From Bacillus sonorensis NBRC 101234 = KCTC 13918 (GTDB taxonomy: Bacteria > Bacillota > Bacilli > Bacillales > Bacillaceae): DNA of 64,000 bases. Below are positions 34,342-43,376 of this stretch, piece by piece. The notes under the pieces are model-generated. The model did no database searches and was not told the DNA's origin. It was given only the letters and a program-made list of their open reading frames with translations. Where the stretch lies: NCBI RefSeq assembly GCF_001592005.1, contig NZ_BCVZ01000010.1, positions 1 to 64,000 on the forward strand, in the 5' to 3' direction. Position numbers and translations under genes: made by a program. The number at the start of each line of letters is the position of its first letter. The first letter of the stretch is position 1.

Positions 34342-35742
34342 TTAATACGATTCGCGCTCTATGAGAGTTTGCAATTCCCGCTTCACATTCGCCGCATCCG
34401 GACCGACCACAATCTGAATATCATGCCGGCCAATCTTGATGACGCCGTGTGCCCCGGCACGCTTTAGTTTTGCTTCGTCAGCCAGGGAGTTATCGGCCAG
34501 CCTGAGTCTCAGACGCGTCATACAGTTTTCACACGACATCACATTTTCTTTTCCTCCGATATGCTGAAGAATGTCTGCGGTGATTGTTTGATATTTTGAA
34601 TGTTTTTCAGCCGTCCCCCCTCCATTTTCCTGCAAAGAGGCGGCACCCTGCTCCCTGCCGACTACCGGAACATTCCGCTTTGTGATGATAAAATAAAAGG
34701 TGGCATAATAGAGGATGAAGAATGCCAAACCGACCGGTATCACCAGCAGTCCGCGATCAGATAGATTCAGGTTCAGCACATAGTCGATCACCCCCGCTCC
34801 CCATGAAAAGCCGTGCCGAATCCCGAGCAAATAAAGCGTCATGCCGGCCAGACCCGTATACACGGAATGAAGAACATACAATAATGGCGATGTAAATAAA
34901 AACGTAAATTCAATCGGCTCTGTAATGCCGGTAATAAACGATGTTGCAGCTCCTGAAGACATCAGCGCTTTCGTTTCTTTCTTCTTTGTTCTGGCGGCTC
35001 GCGAAATCGCCAATGCGATCGCGGGAATGCCAAACATCATCGTGATGAAAAATCCTCCGAGAAAATACCCGGCATGCGGATCGCCATTCAAAAAGCGTGT
35101 AATTTCGCCTGTGATCGCCTGCCCCGAAGCCGTCTCAAAACGTCCGAGACCAAAATATACATACGTATTCATAACATGATGAAGTCCAAACGGCAGCAAA
35201 AACCGATTGAAAAATCCGAATACAAATATTCCGAAAGCCCCCATCCCTACAAGCATCTGGCTAAAAGCATCGATGCCCGCCTGCGCGTAAGGCCATACAA
35301 CGGAAAACAGGCCCGCAATCGGGATCATCACCAAAATGATCATCGTAATCGGAAATTTCTCTCCGCCAAAAAAAGCGAACATGCTTGGAAGCCGGGTGTG
35401 CTGAAATTGATTATAAATATAGGCAGCCATTAAACCTGCGATAACTCCGCCAAAAACGCTCATGTCAAGATCCTGGTTTAGAATGCCGAGCCCTTCATTG
35501 AGGACGGAAATGGCCAAATAACCCGTCAATGCAGGTATCCCTTTATCCTTTGTCTTGGCAAGCCCCATGGCGATGCCGATCGCAATCAATATATCCATAT
35601 TGTTCAGAATGACGCCTGAAGCTTGAAAAAGCGGGATATTGAGCATGTCTTCGGCAGACAGCCGAAGCAATAATCCCGCTGCCGGAAGAGCCGCTATCGG
35701 AATAAGCATTGATTTGCCCAGCTTTTGAAGAAAGTGTTTCAT
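34342..35742 (-). CDS. PTS sugar transporter IICB, GlcNAc/glucosamine-type
   Basis: 466 residues: EIIC of the glucose superfamily (about 1-360; ten or so membrane segments, GITEPIEFTFLFTSPLLYVLH) and EIIB (about 385-466) with the phospho-Cys in CENCMTRLRL. No EIIA domain, so it must borrow one, as B. subtilis NagP does. It lies 14 bp downstream of the chbG-like gene and beside gamR/gamA, suggesting an amino sugar or chitobiose-derived substrate. Confidence 0.83.
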   Translation of the reverse strand: MKHFLQKLGKSMLIPIAALPAAGLLLRLSAEDMLNIPLFQASGVILNNMDILIAIGIAMGLAKTKDKGIPALTGYLAISVLNEGLGILNQDLDMSVFGGVIAGLMAAYIYNQFQHTRLPSMFAFFGGEKFPITMIILVMIPIAGLFSVVWPYAQAGIDAFSQMLVGMGAFGIFVFGFFNRFLLPFGLHHVMNTYVYFGLGRFETASGQAITGEITRFLNGDPHAGYFLGGFFITMMFGIPAIALAISRAARTKKKETKALMSSGAATSFITGITEPIEFTFLFTSPLLYVLHSVYTGLAGMTLYLLGIRHGFSWGAGVIDYVLNLNLSDRGLLVIPVGLAFFILYYATFYFIITKRNVPVVGREQGAASLQENGGGTAEKHSKYQTITADILQHIGGKENVMSCENCMTRLRLRLADNSLADEAKLKRAGAHGVIKIGRHDIQIVVGPDAANVKRELQTLIERESY

Positions 35743-35756
35743 CAGTCTCCCCCCTG

Positions 35757-36494
35757 CTACAGATCTCCGAATGTTGAAAGGCGTACATCAGGCAGCGACT
35801 TCACCCGTCTTGCGGTCTCTGCGTCGGTTAAAAACTCCAGTTCATCCACCCGCGGATACGTAAACGAGGAATTCGCCAAGAGAGTCTTATCCAGATAAGC
35901 CGGATGCGTCATCACTTCGACTGATTCAGAGTCTTTGAAAAGCCCGCTGACGGCTTGTTCATCCTTTAAAGCAGTTTCAAGAACCGTCGAAAACCCATCG
36001 GTTGTTTTGATGTTCGCTTCATTCAATGCCGCATCATCCATATTGTTTCTGACAGGCAGCCCGAATTCTTGCGCAAGCCTTAAAAACACCTCCGGCATTC
36101 CGGCATAAGAGTTAATGTGATGATGACTGTCCAGATGTGTGGGCTCCAGGCCAAACGCATATAGCCGTTCTATCTGCGCTTTCCACTCGGCATATACCTC
36201 TTCAAAATCGACTGTGAACGCTCCCCTGTAGAACGAAAGTTGGCGAAAATCCCCCTTTGCATCAACAATTGTCCGATGATCCGTAAGAAGAGGTCTTCCG
36301 CATGTCAGCACCAAATGCACGCCGACCCCCAAACCTGGATGCGTTTTGGCGAGGCGGGCGGCATGCCCGGCGCCCGGCATATTGGCCATTAAAGTCGCTG
36401 ATGTTAAAATTCCCAGTCTGTGGGCATCGATAATCCCATAATTGACGCCTCTTGAATAACCAAAATCATCGGCATTGATAATCAATTTTTTCAT
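35757..36494 (-). CDS. ChbG/YdjC-family carbohydrate deacetylase
   Basis: 245 residues: NADDFGYSRGVNYGI (metal-binding Asp pair), HLVLTCGRPL, LDSHHHIN and EVMTHPAYLD, all typical of the YdjC/ChbG family that removes an N-acetyl group from chitobiose-type sugars. AAGGGG SD at the ATG 36494; the longer frame upstream lacks one. Co-transcribed with the IICB gene, so imported phospho-sugar is probably deacetylated here. Confidence 0.85.
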   Translation of the reverse strand: MKKLIINADDFGYSRGVNYGIIDAHRLGILTSATLMANMPGAGHAARLAKTHPGLGVGVHLVLTCGRPLLTDHRTIVDAKGDFRQLSFYRGAFTVDFEEVYAEWKAQIERLYAFGLEPTHLDSHHHINSYAGMPEVFLRLAQEFGLPVRNNMDDAALNEANIKTTDGFSTVLETALKDEQAVSGLFKDSESVEVMTHPAYLDKTLLANSSFTYPRVDELEFLTDAETARRVKSLPDVRLSTFGDL

Positions 36495-36655
36495 CGGCAA
36501 TATCCCCTTCATCATGTTCTGATTACAAAATATGCTCCGTCCGGCGGTTTTATCATGACGGCATCTTTCATCCATTTTGCAGGACCCGCCGGCCATGCTT
36601 TCTTGGCCAAAAGAAAAAACCTGTTACTGAACAATGCCAGTTAACAGGTTGATTT

Positions 36656-37381
36656 CTATGTGCTATATTGCTGTTCGACGATAAATTTCGTTCTGTCCCC
36701 TCTCGTAATGATTTGAGCGTATTCCACGACTCCCCCCTGATCATCATAGGTGATGGACTCAGACAGGAACACCGGAGCGCCGACATTGATTAACAAATGT
36801 TCGCTGATTGTTTCATCGGTCAAAATCGGTTCGATCCATTCAGTTCCCCGCTCGATGCGAATGTTGTATTTTGACCTCAGCAAAGCAAACAATGAACCAG
36901 TACACTCTTCTTGAACAAGGGCGGGGGCAATTTTCCAAGGAATATATGAAGTATGGTATTGCAGCGGTTCATCCTCGGCATATCTGATCCTGACAAGCTT
37001 ATTGACAGGATCGTTCTCATTGATTTGCAAAAGCTCTGCGATTGATTGATCTGCGGGAATCACAACAAGCTCAAGCACTTTTGATTCAGATCTCAAGCCC
37101 TTCATCTGCTCTGCAAAGCTCGTAATTTTATGGGGAATGGGCGCTTGAATTTTTGCCGCGGAAACAAAAGTGCCTTTTCCTTGAATTCTCTTAATATATC
37201 CTTCAAGCTCGAGCTGCTGCAATGCCAGCCTGACCGTCGTTCTGCTGACATGATACTGCTCGCAAAATTCGCTCTCTGTCGGCAGCTGGTCATTTGCTTT
37301 ATATTTACCTGATTTAATCAGCTCGATGATTTTAAACTTGATGACGGAATATAAAGCGACATTCCTTTTTTCCTCAGTCAT
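36656..37381 (-). CDS. gamR: GntR/HutC regulator of glucosamine genes
   Basis: 241 residues: GntR winged helix ([24 protein letters not shown]... [14 protein letters not shown]) and UTRA ligand domain (about 85-235). GGAGGG SD at the ATG 37381. Divergent from gamA, as B. subtilis ybgA is. Expected to release DNA on binding glucosamine-6-phosphate. Confidence 0.87.
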   Translation of the reverse strand: MTEEKRNVALYSVIKFKIIELIKSGKYKANDQLPTESEFCEQYHVSRTTVRLALQQLELEGYIKRIQGKGTFVSAAKIQAPIPHKITSFAEQMKGLRSESKVLELVVIPADQSIAELLQINENDPVNKLVRIRYAEDEPLQYHTSYIPWKIAPALVQEECTGSLFALLRSKYNIRIERGTEWIEPILTDETISEHLLINVGAPVFLSESITYDDQGGVVEYAQIITRGDRTKFIVEQQYST

Positions 37382-37416
37382 AACAGTCCCTCCGCTTTTC
37401 ATCTTCAGTACATGGG

Positions 37417-37436
37417 AATGGTTTTATAATACCATT
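37417..37436. promoter_or_regulatory. Candidate GamR operator
   Basis: Inverted repeat AATGGT-N8-ACCATT in the gamR-gamA divergent region, of the kind bound by HutC-type GntR proteins. Confidence 0.5.
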
Positions 37437-37494
37437 TAACATCCAATCGCGAAAGATTTGTATCATACCTCAAAAATGAACGTTCAATATTGCA

Positions 37495-37524
37495 TTGACA
37501 AAAAGATTTTATCGGTGCTAAATT
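37495..37524 (+). promoter_or_regulatory. gamA promoter
   Basis: -35 TTGACA (37495-37500), 18 bp, -10 TAAATT (37519-37524); leader about 60 nt. Confidence 0.6.
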
Positions 37525-37591
37525 TGCAGTAACAATTCAAAAATGATAGTAACAAATTTTCGCGTGAAAATCACCAGGGAGGAATGGCCAC

Positions 37592-38335
37592 ATGAACATC
37601 ATCATAGCCGATCATTACGACGATCTTTGCCGAATAAGCGCTGATATTGTCAAAGACTGTGTAAAAGCGAAACCGGACGCTGTCTGGGGGCTTGCCACAG
37701 GCAGCACTCCAATTGGGCTGTACAAACAACTCGTCCATCAATACAAATCAGGTGAACTTGATTTCTCTAAGGTTACAACATTTAATTTAGACGAATATAT
37801 CGGATTATCACCTGAACATCCACAAAGTTATAACAAATTCATGTATGATCATTTATTTCGTCATATCAATGTACCTGAGGAACAAATACATATTCCAAAG
37901 GGAGACAATCCGCAGCTTGAAGACGAGTGTTCAGCTTATGAAAATCTGATCAGACGTATAGGGGGAATCGATATTCAGATTCTCGGGATCGGCGCAAACG
38001 GACATATCGGTTTTAATGAACCGGGGTCCGATCCTGAAGCAAGGACTCGGATCGTCCGCCTGTCGGAAAGCACAATTAAGGCCAATGCGCGCTTTTTCGG
38101 CGATCAGTCGCTCGTTCCGCGGCTCGCCATTTCGATGGGAATCCAAACCATTATGGAGTTTAGCCGGCACATTGTTTTATTGGCCAGCGGAGAAGAAAAG
38201 GCCGAAGCTGTCCAAAAGATGGCGGAGGGCATCATGACCAAAAATGTACCCGCTTCCATTTTGCAGTCTCATCCCAATGTGACAGTAATTGCAGATCAGC
38301 ATGCGGCTCAACAGTTAAAAAAACAATCATCATAA
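37592..38335 (+). CDS. gamA: Glucosamine-6-phosphate deaminase
   Basis: 247 residues of the NagB family: WGLATGSTPIGLY near residues 33-45, FNLDEYIGL with the catalytic Asp, and GIGANGHIGFNEPG. Converts glucosamine-6-phosphate to fructose-6-phosphate and ammonia. GGGAGGA SD. In B. subtilis gamA is followed by gamP; here gamP is dead, so the enzyme must receive substrate by another PTS, possibly the IICB at 34342. Confidence 0.93.
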   Translation: MNIIIADHYDDLCRISADIVKDCVKAKPDAVWGLATGSTPIGLYKQLVHQYKSGELDFSKVTTFNLDEYIGLSPEHPQSYNKFMYDHLFRHINVPEEQIHIPKGDNPQLEDECSAYENLIRRIGGIDIQILGIGANGHIGFNEPGSDPEARTRIVRLSESTIKANARFFGDQSLVPRLAISMGIQTIMEFSRHIVLLASGEEKAEAVQKMAEGIMTKNVPASILQSHPNVTVIADQHAAQQLKKQSS

Positions 38336-38346
38336 AGGAGACTGTT

Positions 38347-38733
38347 ATGTTTAAAAAAAGCGTTCCAAATTTTACGACAGCTTGGGCGGGCATTGATGGC
38401 CCTGGCTGCCGTTTTGCCGGCGGCCGGCCTGCTGCTTCGTTTTGGCGATCAAGATGTACTCAATATTTCGATCATCAAAGACGCGGGCGGTGTCGTCTTT
38501 GACAATCTTCCGCTCATTCTTGCCGGCGGCGTTGCCATCGGTTTAGCGGGAGGAGAAGAAGCCGCCGGGCTGGGGCTGTCATCGGCTATCTCATATTGAC
38601 TGTCACCCTTGATAATATGGGAAAGCTTCTCGGTTTAAAACCTCCTGATGTGGCAAAAACCGTCCGAAGGTCCGTAAACATGTGGAGGATGCAGGCGAAC
38701 ATGTTTGGATTCCTGAATACGAGGAAAAAATAA
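38347..38733 (+). pseudogene. gamP: gamP remnant (glucosamine PTS permease), internally deleted
   Basis: The N-terminal part of an EIIC is readable (AFQILRQLGRALM, LPAAGLLLRFGDQDVLNI, KDAGGVVFDNLPLI, VIGYLILTVTLDNMGKLLGL), but a 7-A run just after the ATG shifts frame, a second shift falls near 38570, and the sequence jumps from residue about 100 to a short C-terminal-looking tail. About 130 of an expected 630 codons remain. It stands directly behind gamA, where the intact gene lies in B. subtilis. Confidence 0.85.
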
Positions 38734-38765
38734 ACTAAAACCTCGTATGAAGGAGTGAATGGGAA

Positions 38766-39149
38766 ATGGATCATGCCAAAGCCCTGTCCATCAAGGGAAT
38801 CATGACCATTGTGGTCTTGTATCTTGTACTCGGTCTCGGATTCGGCTTTACTTTTGGGAATATCCTTTTGATTACAGTGGTGTTGGGCGCAGTCTCCTAT
38901 CTGCTTGGAGATTTGTTCATTTTGCCTAAAACGAACAACATCACCGCGACACTGGCGGATGTAGGGGTCGCTTTTCTCACCGTTTGGCTGATGGCGCTTG
39001 CCATGGGCGCCGCGGCAGACACCGCCGTCTCAGCCGCATTTTTTGCAGCGGTCGCCATGGCGGTGGGAGAATACATGTTCCATTTTTACATGATGAATAA
39101 AAACCTCGGCTTTTTCAATCACCGCCGAATGGAAACAAGAACAGACTGA
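38766..39149 (+). CDS. DUF2512 membrane protein (YcbP/YndM-like)
   Basis: 127 residues, four predicted membrane helices, with [22 protein letters not shown] typical of DUF2512. Function unknown; relatives are often linked to sporulation or stress. The SD (GGAGTGAATGGGAA) is at a somewhat long distance. A perfect terminator follows. Confidence 0.8.
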   Translation: MDHAKALSIKGIMTIVVLYLVLGLGFGFTFGNILLITVVLGAVSYLLGDLFILPKTNNITATLADVGVAFLTVWLMALAMGAAADTAVSAAFFAAVAMAVGEYMFHFYMMNKNLGFFNHRRMETRTD

Positions 39150-39162
39150 TCATCCTTTGAAA

Positions 39163-39194
39163 AAAAGAACGTCCCGGCAGCGGGACGTTCTTTT
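39163..39194. terminator. Bidirectional terminator
   Basis: AAAAGAACGTCCC / GGGACGTTCTTTT, a 13-bp perfect stem between the convergent DUF2512 and vgb genes. Confidence 0.92.
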
Positions 39195-39200
39195 GATTAG

Positions 39201-40094
39201 CTATTCGTTTGATAAAATCATGAATTGGCCGATTTGGCCGCACTCTTCCGCAAACCAGACCGATTGATCGCCGCCCGCTGCAATACCGTGCGGTTCAGCA
39301 TGGGCCGCCGGAATGGAATATTCGGCGATATCCCCCGCCGCCGTGATTCTGCCGATTTTATTGCTCCCCCATTCCGTAAACCACATGGCACCGTCAGGGC
39401 CAGCTGCAATGGCGTGGGGACGGGCATTTACGGAAGGAATCGGGTATTCACGAAACATTCCCGACACGGTGATTCTCCCGATTTGATTGCCGTTTATTTC
39501 TGCAAACCACAGCGCACCATCGGGGCCGGCGGCAATGCCGACAGGTCCGGAGTCCTTTGTAGGGATCGAAAACTCCCGGATGTCTCCCCCAGGTGTAATC
39601 CTGCCGATGGCATTGCTTTGGTTTTCTGTAAACCATAGGGCACCATCGGGGCCTGCTGTTATAAATGAAGGAAATGACCCTGGCTTGGGCAGTTCATATT
39701 CCGACACTTCCCCCGCTCCGGACATCCTGCCAATTTTATGACCTGCCATATCCGAATACCACACGGCACCGTCAAGGCCTTCCGTAATACCGAACGGCGC
39801 CGCTCCAGACGGCAGCGGATATTCCGTTATCTCGCCATCGACTGTGATTCTGCCGATTTTTCCGGCTTTATATTCTGTAAACCATAAATCCCCGTTGATT
39901 CCGGAGGTGATAATCGAAACACCTGCATTCTCCGTCGGAACGGCGTATTCGGTCATCCGGCCGCCGGCGGTGATCCTGCCGATCCGATTCCCTTTTTGTT
40001 CTGTAAACCAAAGCGCACCATCCGCGCCTCTGACAATTCCGTATGGGCCTGATTCAAGATCAGGCAGCGGATATTCATTTATTTTGAACTGCAT
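39201..40094 (-). CDS. vgb: Virginiamycin B lyase
   Basis: 297 residues made of seven blades, each with a G-D-G-A-x-W-F-T/A-E type repeat ([30 protein letters not shown] and others), a seven-bladed propeller. Vgb linearises streptogramin B antibiotics by breaking the ester bond without water. GGAGGG SD at the ATG 40094; the 69 bp of open frame above it belong to the leader. An attenuator-like hairpin precedes the gene. Confidence 0.88.
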   Translation of the reverse strand: MQFKINEYPLPDLESGPYGIVRGADGALWFTEQKGNRIGRITAGGRMTEYAVPTENAGVSIITSGINGDLWFTEYKAGKIGRITVDGEITEYPLPSGAAPFGITEGLDGAVWYSDMAGHKIGRMSGAGEVSEYELPKPGSFPSFITAGPDGALWFTENQSNAIGRITPGGDIREFSIPTKDSGPVGIAAGPDGALWFAEINGNQIGRITVSGMFREYPIPSVNARPHAIAAGPDGAMWFTEWGSNKIGRITAAGDIAEYSIPAAHAEPHGIAAGGDQSVWFAEECGQIGQFMILSNE

Positions 40095-40098
40095 GGCT

Positions 40099-40330
40099 AT
40101 CCCTCCTGTATATTGAAAAACCCGGCAAATGTTCTGAATAGGAGGCATGAAGCCGCACAGCAAGTATTTCTTTTACGATTAAAGCACATGACAAATCCTA
40201 TTCAGAAAAAAAGACGCTACATCAGTCAAAATCGGAATAGACGAATCCGATGGCCTGTAACGAGATTTTCTAAAAAGGATTATAAAATCATGTGTGTTTT
40301 CACCCTTCCGCTTTTTTTTCAGTATATCAC
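40099..40330 (-). promoter_or_regulatory. vgb leader with extended -10 promoter, short ORFs and attenuator hairpin
   Basis: Minus strand: extended -10 TGATATACT (40329-40321). A three-codon ORF (ATG ATT TTA TAA) preceded by GGAAGGG follows. Then comes a two-tier hairpin (CGTTACA with TGTAGCG, 40262-40214; ATCGGA with TCCGAT, 40251-40231) followed by TCTTTTTTT (terminator form). A 30-codon ORF containing Arg-Lys-Arg ends inside the vgb SD. The pieces are seen; antibiotic-controlled attenuation is inferred. Confidence 0.55.
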
Positions 40331-40422
40331 ACGCCAGGGATTCTGACGTATGACTTTCTGAAAACATCTATTTTCAAAAGATATTCAAATTTCCGCCCTC
40401 TCCTTTCATTCGGAGCGGCATA

Positions 40423-41211
40423 ATGTGTTTGTATAGCTGTTCCGGAGAAAGCGCGGCAACAATGGAAACGGATGTGTTCAAAATGGATGACTATAATGAC
40501 ATAAAAGGTTTGCTAGAGCCATATCCCCCGCTTTACGCAAAAGACTTCCCGCTCATTCTTTTTTGGGTTCCCAAAAGCGGAAGTACAACTCTGCATCGCT
40601 GGTTCTTGTTCCAAAACGGATCGCCTGAAGACGTCTGCCTCATGTCAGACGAAGAGGTTCATCATTACCGAAACACGATGTATACGGAAAAGCCCGGATA
40701 TACGAAAGAACTTGCCGAACATCTGCTGAAGCAAAAAAAGGATGCTTACAAGCTTGTGAGAAACCCGTTCCGAAGAGCCGTCAGTTTGTTTTTAACCGCT
40801 GTTTCCGCCGGCGATATCCTCGATGGGATGTCTTTTAAACAATTTTTATATCAATTGCAGAAGGCGGGTGCATTTGACCGGCACCTCGCTCCCCAGTATA
40901 TAAATGGGGAAGAAGAGGTTGTAGAACATTATATTTATCTTGAGGACTTTAAGGCGCACATAAGAGAAATTGAAAACAAATACAGGTTAATCAAAGCGCC
41001 GCTTTCAAAACTGTCGAAGTCCCCGCATCATTTTTCGAATTTTATGGTAAAAAAAGAAAAATCCGCAGACGCGGCGGTGACAAAAACCACTTTTGACTGG
41101 GTCATTCCCACATATGAAAGCTTTTATGATAAAGAAGCAACACAATTAGTGGCAGACATCTTTAAAAAGGACTTTGAAGTGTACGGCTTTGATCCGAATC
41201 ATGTAACATGA
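40423..41211 (+). CDS. Sulfotransferase family protein
   Basis: 262 residues. PAPS-binding motifs are plain: 5'-phosphosulfate loop VPKSGSTTLHRW (about 49-60) and 3'-phosphate motif LVRNPFRRAVSLF (about 111-123), as in the sulfotransferase-2/HNK-1-like family. No membrane anchor. It would transfer sulfate from PAPS to an unknown carbohydrate or metabolite. CGGAG SD; other ATGs follow at codons 14 and 21. It is a lone gene between vgb and a lipoprotein gene, with no sulfur-activation genes nearby. Confidence 0.8.
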   Translation: MCLYSCSGESAATMETDVFKMDDYNDIKGLLEPYPPLYAKDFPLILFWVPKSGSTTLHRWFLFQNGSPEDVCLMSDEEVHHYRNTMYTEKPGYTKELAEHLLKQKKDAYKLVRNPFRRAVSLFLTAVSAGDILDGMSFKQFLYQLQKAGAFDRHLAPQYINGEEEVVEHYIYLEDFKAHIREIENKYRLIKAPLSKLSKSPHHFSNFMVKKEKSADAAVTKTTFDWVIPTYESFYDKEATQLVADIFKKDFEVYGFDPNHVT

Positions 41212-41359
41212 CTTCCCGTTCTCATTATTACGAGCTCCTTTCAATTTGATTACAATTTGGAAAATCGGTTCCAAATGCTTTCTTTTTTAGCAAATATCAT
41301 TTAGAATGCGCACTAGATCATTTTTTACGATCTGACTTCTTGTTCAAGAAAGGAGACAC

Positions 41360-42121
41360 ATGATAATGAAGAAACTGATTTCGTCTCTTATGATTGGATT
41401 CATGTCTATCGCTCTCGCCGCCTGCGGTTCCAATGATGAAGGCCAAAAATCAACAGCAGATGCTCAATCAAAAACAACTCAGCAAGATCAAGAAAAACAA
41501 ATGAAAGCGATCCAGAAGAAGCTTGATAAGCAAAAGATCGATGAGAAGAAAACGGTTGCCGTCGTGAACGACAAAAAAATCAACGGCAGCGAATATAACA
41601 ATTTATTATCAACCGCGCAAATGCAATATCAGCAAGCGGGACAAGACCCGACGACAGCTGACGCGGCTAAACAAATCAAACAGCAAACACTCGACAGCCT
41701 CATCGGACAAACCCTGCTTCTAGAAGAGGCGGATAAAAAAGGCTACAAAGCGTCTGATCAGGAGATTAATAAACAGCTCGACGAAAGCAAAAAGCAGTAT
41801 AAAAGCGATCAAGAATTCAACACCGCTTTAAAAAAAGCCGGCTTAAACCTGTCTGAACTCAAATCAGATATTGCCGCCAACATCAAAGCGGAAAAATATA
41901 TCAAGAAAGAAGTCCCGCAGGATAAAGTAACGAACGAAGAAATTAAATCATACTACGATCAATACGCCGCACAGCAAAAAGATAGCAAGCAAAAAACGCC
42001 GAAGCTTGAGGACGTAAAATCGCAAATCAAGCAAATGCTCGAACAGCAAAAACGTCAGGAAAAACTCGGGCAGCAAGTTGAAAAATTGAAAAAAAGCGCG
42101 GAGATAGACATCAAAATATAA
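41360..42121 (+). CDS. SurA N-terminal-domain lipoprotein (chaperone-like)
   Basis: 253 residues. Lipoprotein signal with lipobox ALAAC (Cys about 22), then a Gln/Lys-rich linker and a SurA-N helical chaperone domain (VAVVNDKKINGSEYNNLL ... DSLIGQTLLLEEADKKG). There is no rotamase domain, so unlike PrsA it probably holds or delivers exported proteins without isomerase activity. AAAGGAG SD before ATG ATA ATG; either ATG could be used. Single gene with strong terminator. Confidence 0.83.
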   Translation: MIMKKLISSLMIGFMSIALAACGSNDEGQKSTADAQSKTTQQDQEKQMKAIQKKLDKQKIDEKKTVAVVNDKKINGSEYNNLLSTAQMQYQQAGQDPTTADAAKQIKQQTLDSLIGQTLLLEEADKKGYKASDQEINKQLDESKKQYKSDQEFNTALKKAGLNLSELKSDIAANIKAEKYIKKEVPQDKVTNEEIKSYYDQYAAQQKDSKQKTPKLEDVKSQIKQMLEQQKRQEKLGQQVEKLKKSAEIDIKI

Positions 42122-42157
42122 AAAAAGGACCGCCGGGTTTGCCCGGCGGCCTTTTTT
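42121..42157. terminator. Bidirectional terminator
   Basis: CCGCCGGG-TTTG-CCCGGCGG with six A before and six T after; serves the lipoprotein (+) and the alcohol dehydrogenase (-). Confidence 0.92.
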
Positions 42158-43232
42158 ATGGCTGCTTCACGCTTTCGAATTCCAATGACTCTATCGCGGC
42201 AACGACATCCGCTTCGCTGAACGTTCCCATTAAACAAAGCGACTCTTCCGGTTTGCAGGCATGGGCTGCGATTGTCTGTTTCGCCTGCGCAAGGTTTTCT
42301 GCAATGCCCAAATCGCTTAATCTTTTCGGAAAGCCGAGCGCCTCATAAAGCGGAAGCAGCTCCCGGATATCGTTTGTCCTTCCTTCCAGTGCAAGCTGCA
42401 CCAATATGCCATAAGCGACTTTTTGGCCGTGCAGCACATGGTGGGTTTCCGCAATAAATGTCAAGCCGTTGTGAATCGCATGAGCGCCGGCCATTCTGCC
42501 GTAGCGGCCCGCATAGCCTCCTACCGTTCCCGCGAGCACGATGACCGCTTCCAGCACATTTGTTAAAGCTGGAGATGGTTCGCCTTTTTCGATGCTTTCG
42601 ACAGCCTTCAGACTCTCCTGTAAAAGGATGTCCCGAATATAGACAGATTGCCTGAGCCCCGCCTGAACCATAATGGAAAGCGAATCAGCCGTATTTCTGA
42701 TGATCGCTTCCGCCTCATACCATTTCGCCAGCGTATCGCCGATTCCGCTTTTCACATAAGCAATCGGCGAAGAAAGGAGCAGTAAAGGGTCGACCAGCGT
42801 CAAGTAGCTGGAGCGCTTATGGTATTGCACCCTTTCAAAGTTGCCCTCGTCATCGTAAATCACGCTGAGCGGCGTGGCTGCGGCGCATGTCCCCGGAATT
42901 GTCGGAATCGTCATCACTTCAATGTTCAACAGGGCAGCGGCGGCCTTCGCTGTATCTAACACGGTTCCTCCGCCAATTCCAATGATAATATCCGCCGAGC
43001 CTGCTTCCTCGGCAGCTTTGCGAATCGCCTGAAGCGAGCTGTAGCCTCTATGCTGAATCACCTTCCAATCAGCGGGAAGCTCCGCATGATTGGCAAAAGC
43101 CGCAAATGACTTGACTCCGGTGATGATGACAGGACGCTTGAATCCGTCCAAAAACGACGGGATCTCCCGGGTGATCCCTTCTTTGCAAATATATTGGTTC
43201 GGTCCGCTTCTGACGATTTCTTCAGGCTGCAT
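42156..43232 (-). CDS. Iron-type alcohol/glycerol dehydrogenase family oxidoreductase
   Basis: 358 residues: NAD-binding GIGGGTVLDTAKA (about 88-100), metal ligands in SGIGDTLAKWYEAE (Asp), MAGAHAIHNGL and THHVLHGQKVAYG (His). The pattern is nearer to glycerol dehydrogenase/YbdH-like proteins than to fermentative Fe-ADHs. SD AGGAGATGGTGTC. Substrate unknown; possibly a 2-hydroxy acid or glycerol-like compound. Confidence 0.83.
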   Translation of the reverse strand: MQPEEIVRSGPNQYICKEGITREIPSFLDGFKRPVIITGVKSFAAFANHAELPADWKVIQHRGYSSLQAIRKAAEEAGSADIIIGIGGGTVLDTAKAAAALLNIEVMTIPTIPGTCAAATPLSVIYDDEGNFERVQYHKRSSYLTLVDPLLLLSSPIAYVKSGIGDTLAKWYEAEAIIRNTADSLSIMVQAGLRQSVYIRDILLQESLKAVESIEKGEPSPALTNVLEAVIVLAGTVGGYAGRYGRMAGAHAIHNGLTFIAETHHVLHGQKVAYGILVQLALEGRTNDIRELLPLYEALGFPKRLSDLGIAENLAQAKQTIAAHACKPEESLCLMGTFSEADVVAAIESLEFESVKQP

Positions 43233-43376
43233 GACACCATCTCCTTCTATTATTTTCTAAATCTTATCATCTCACTTCCTTCGAAAATAAGTCAAATTAT
43301 ATAACAAATCGTTCATCTCTTTCTTTTATCTTTAAAAAAAGCGATTCTCCCTCCCGCTCAAGCTCAAACAGCTGCT

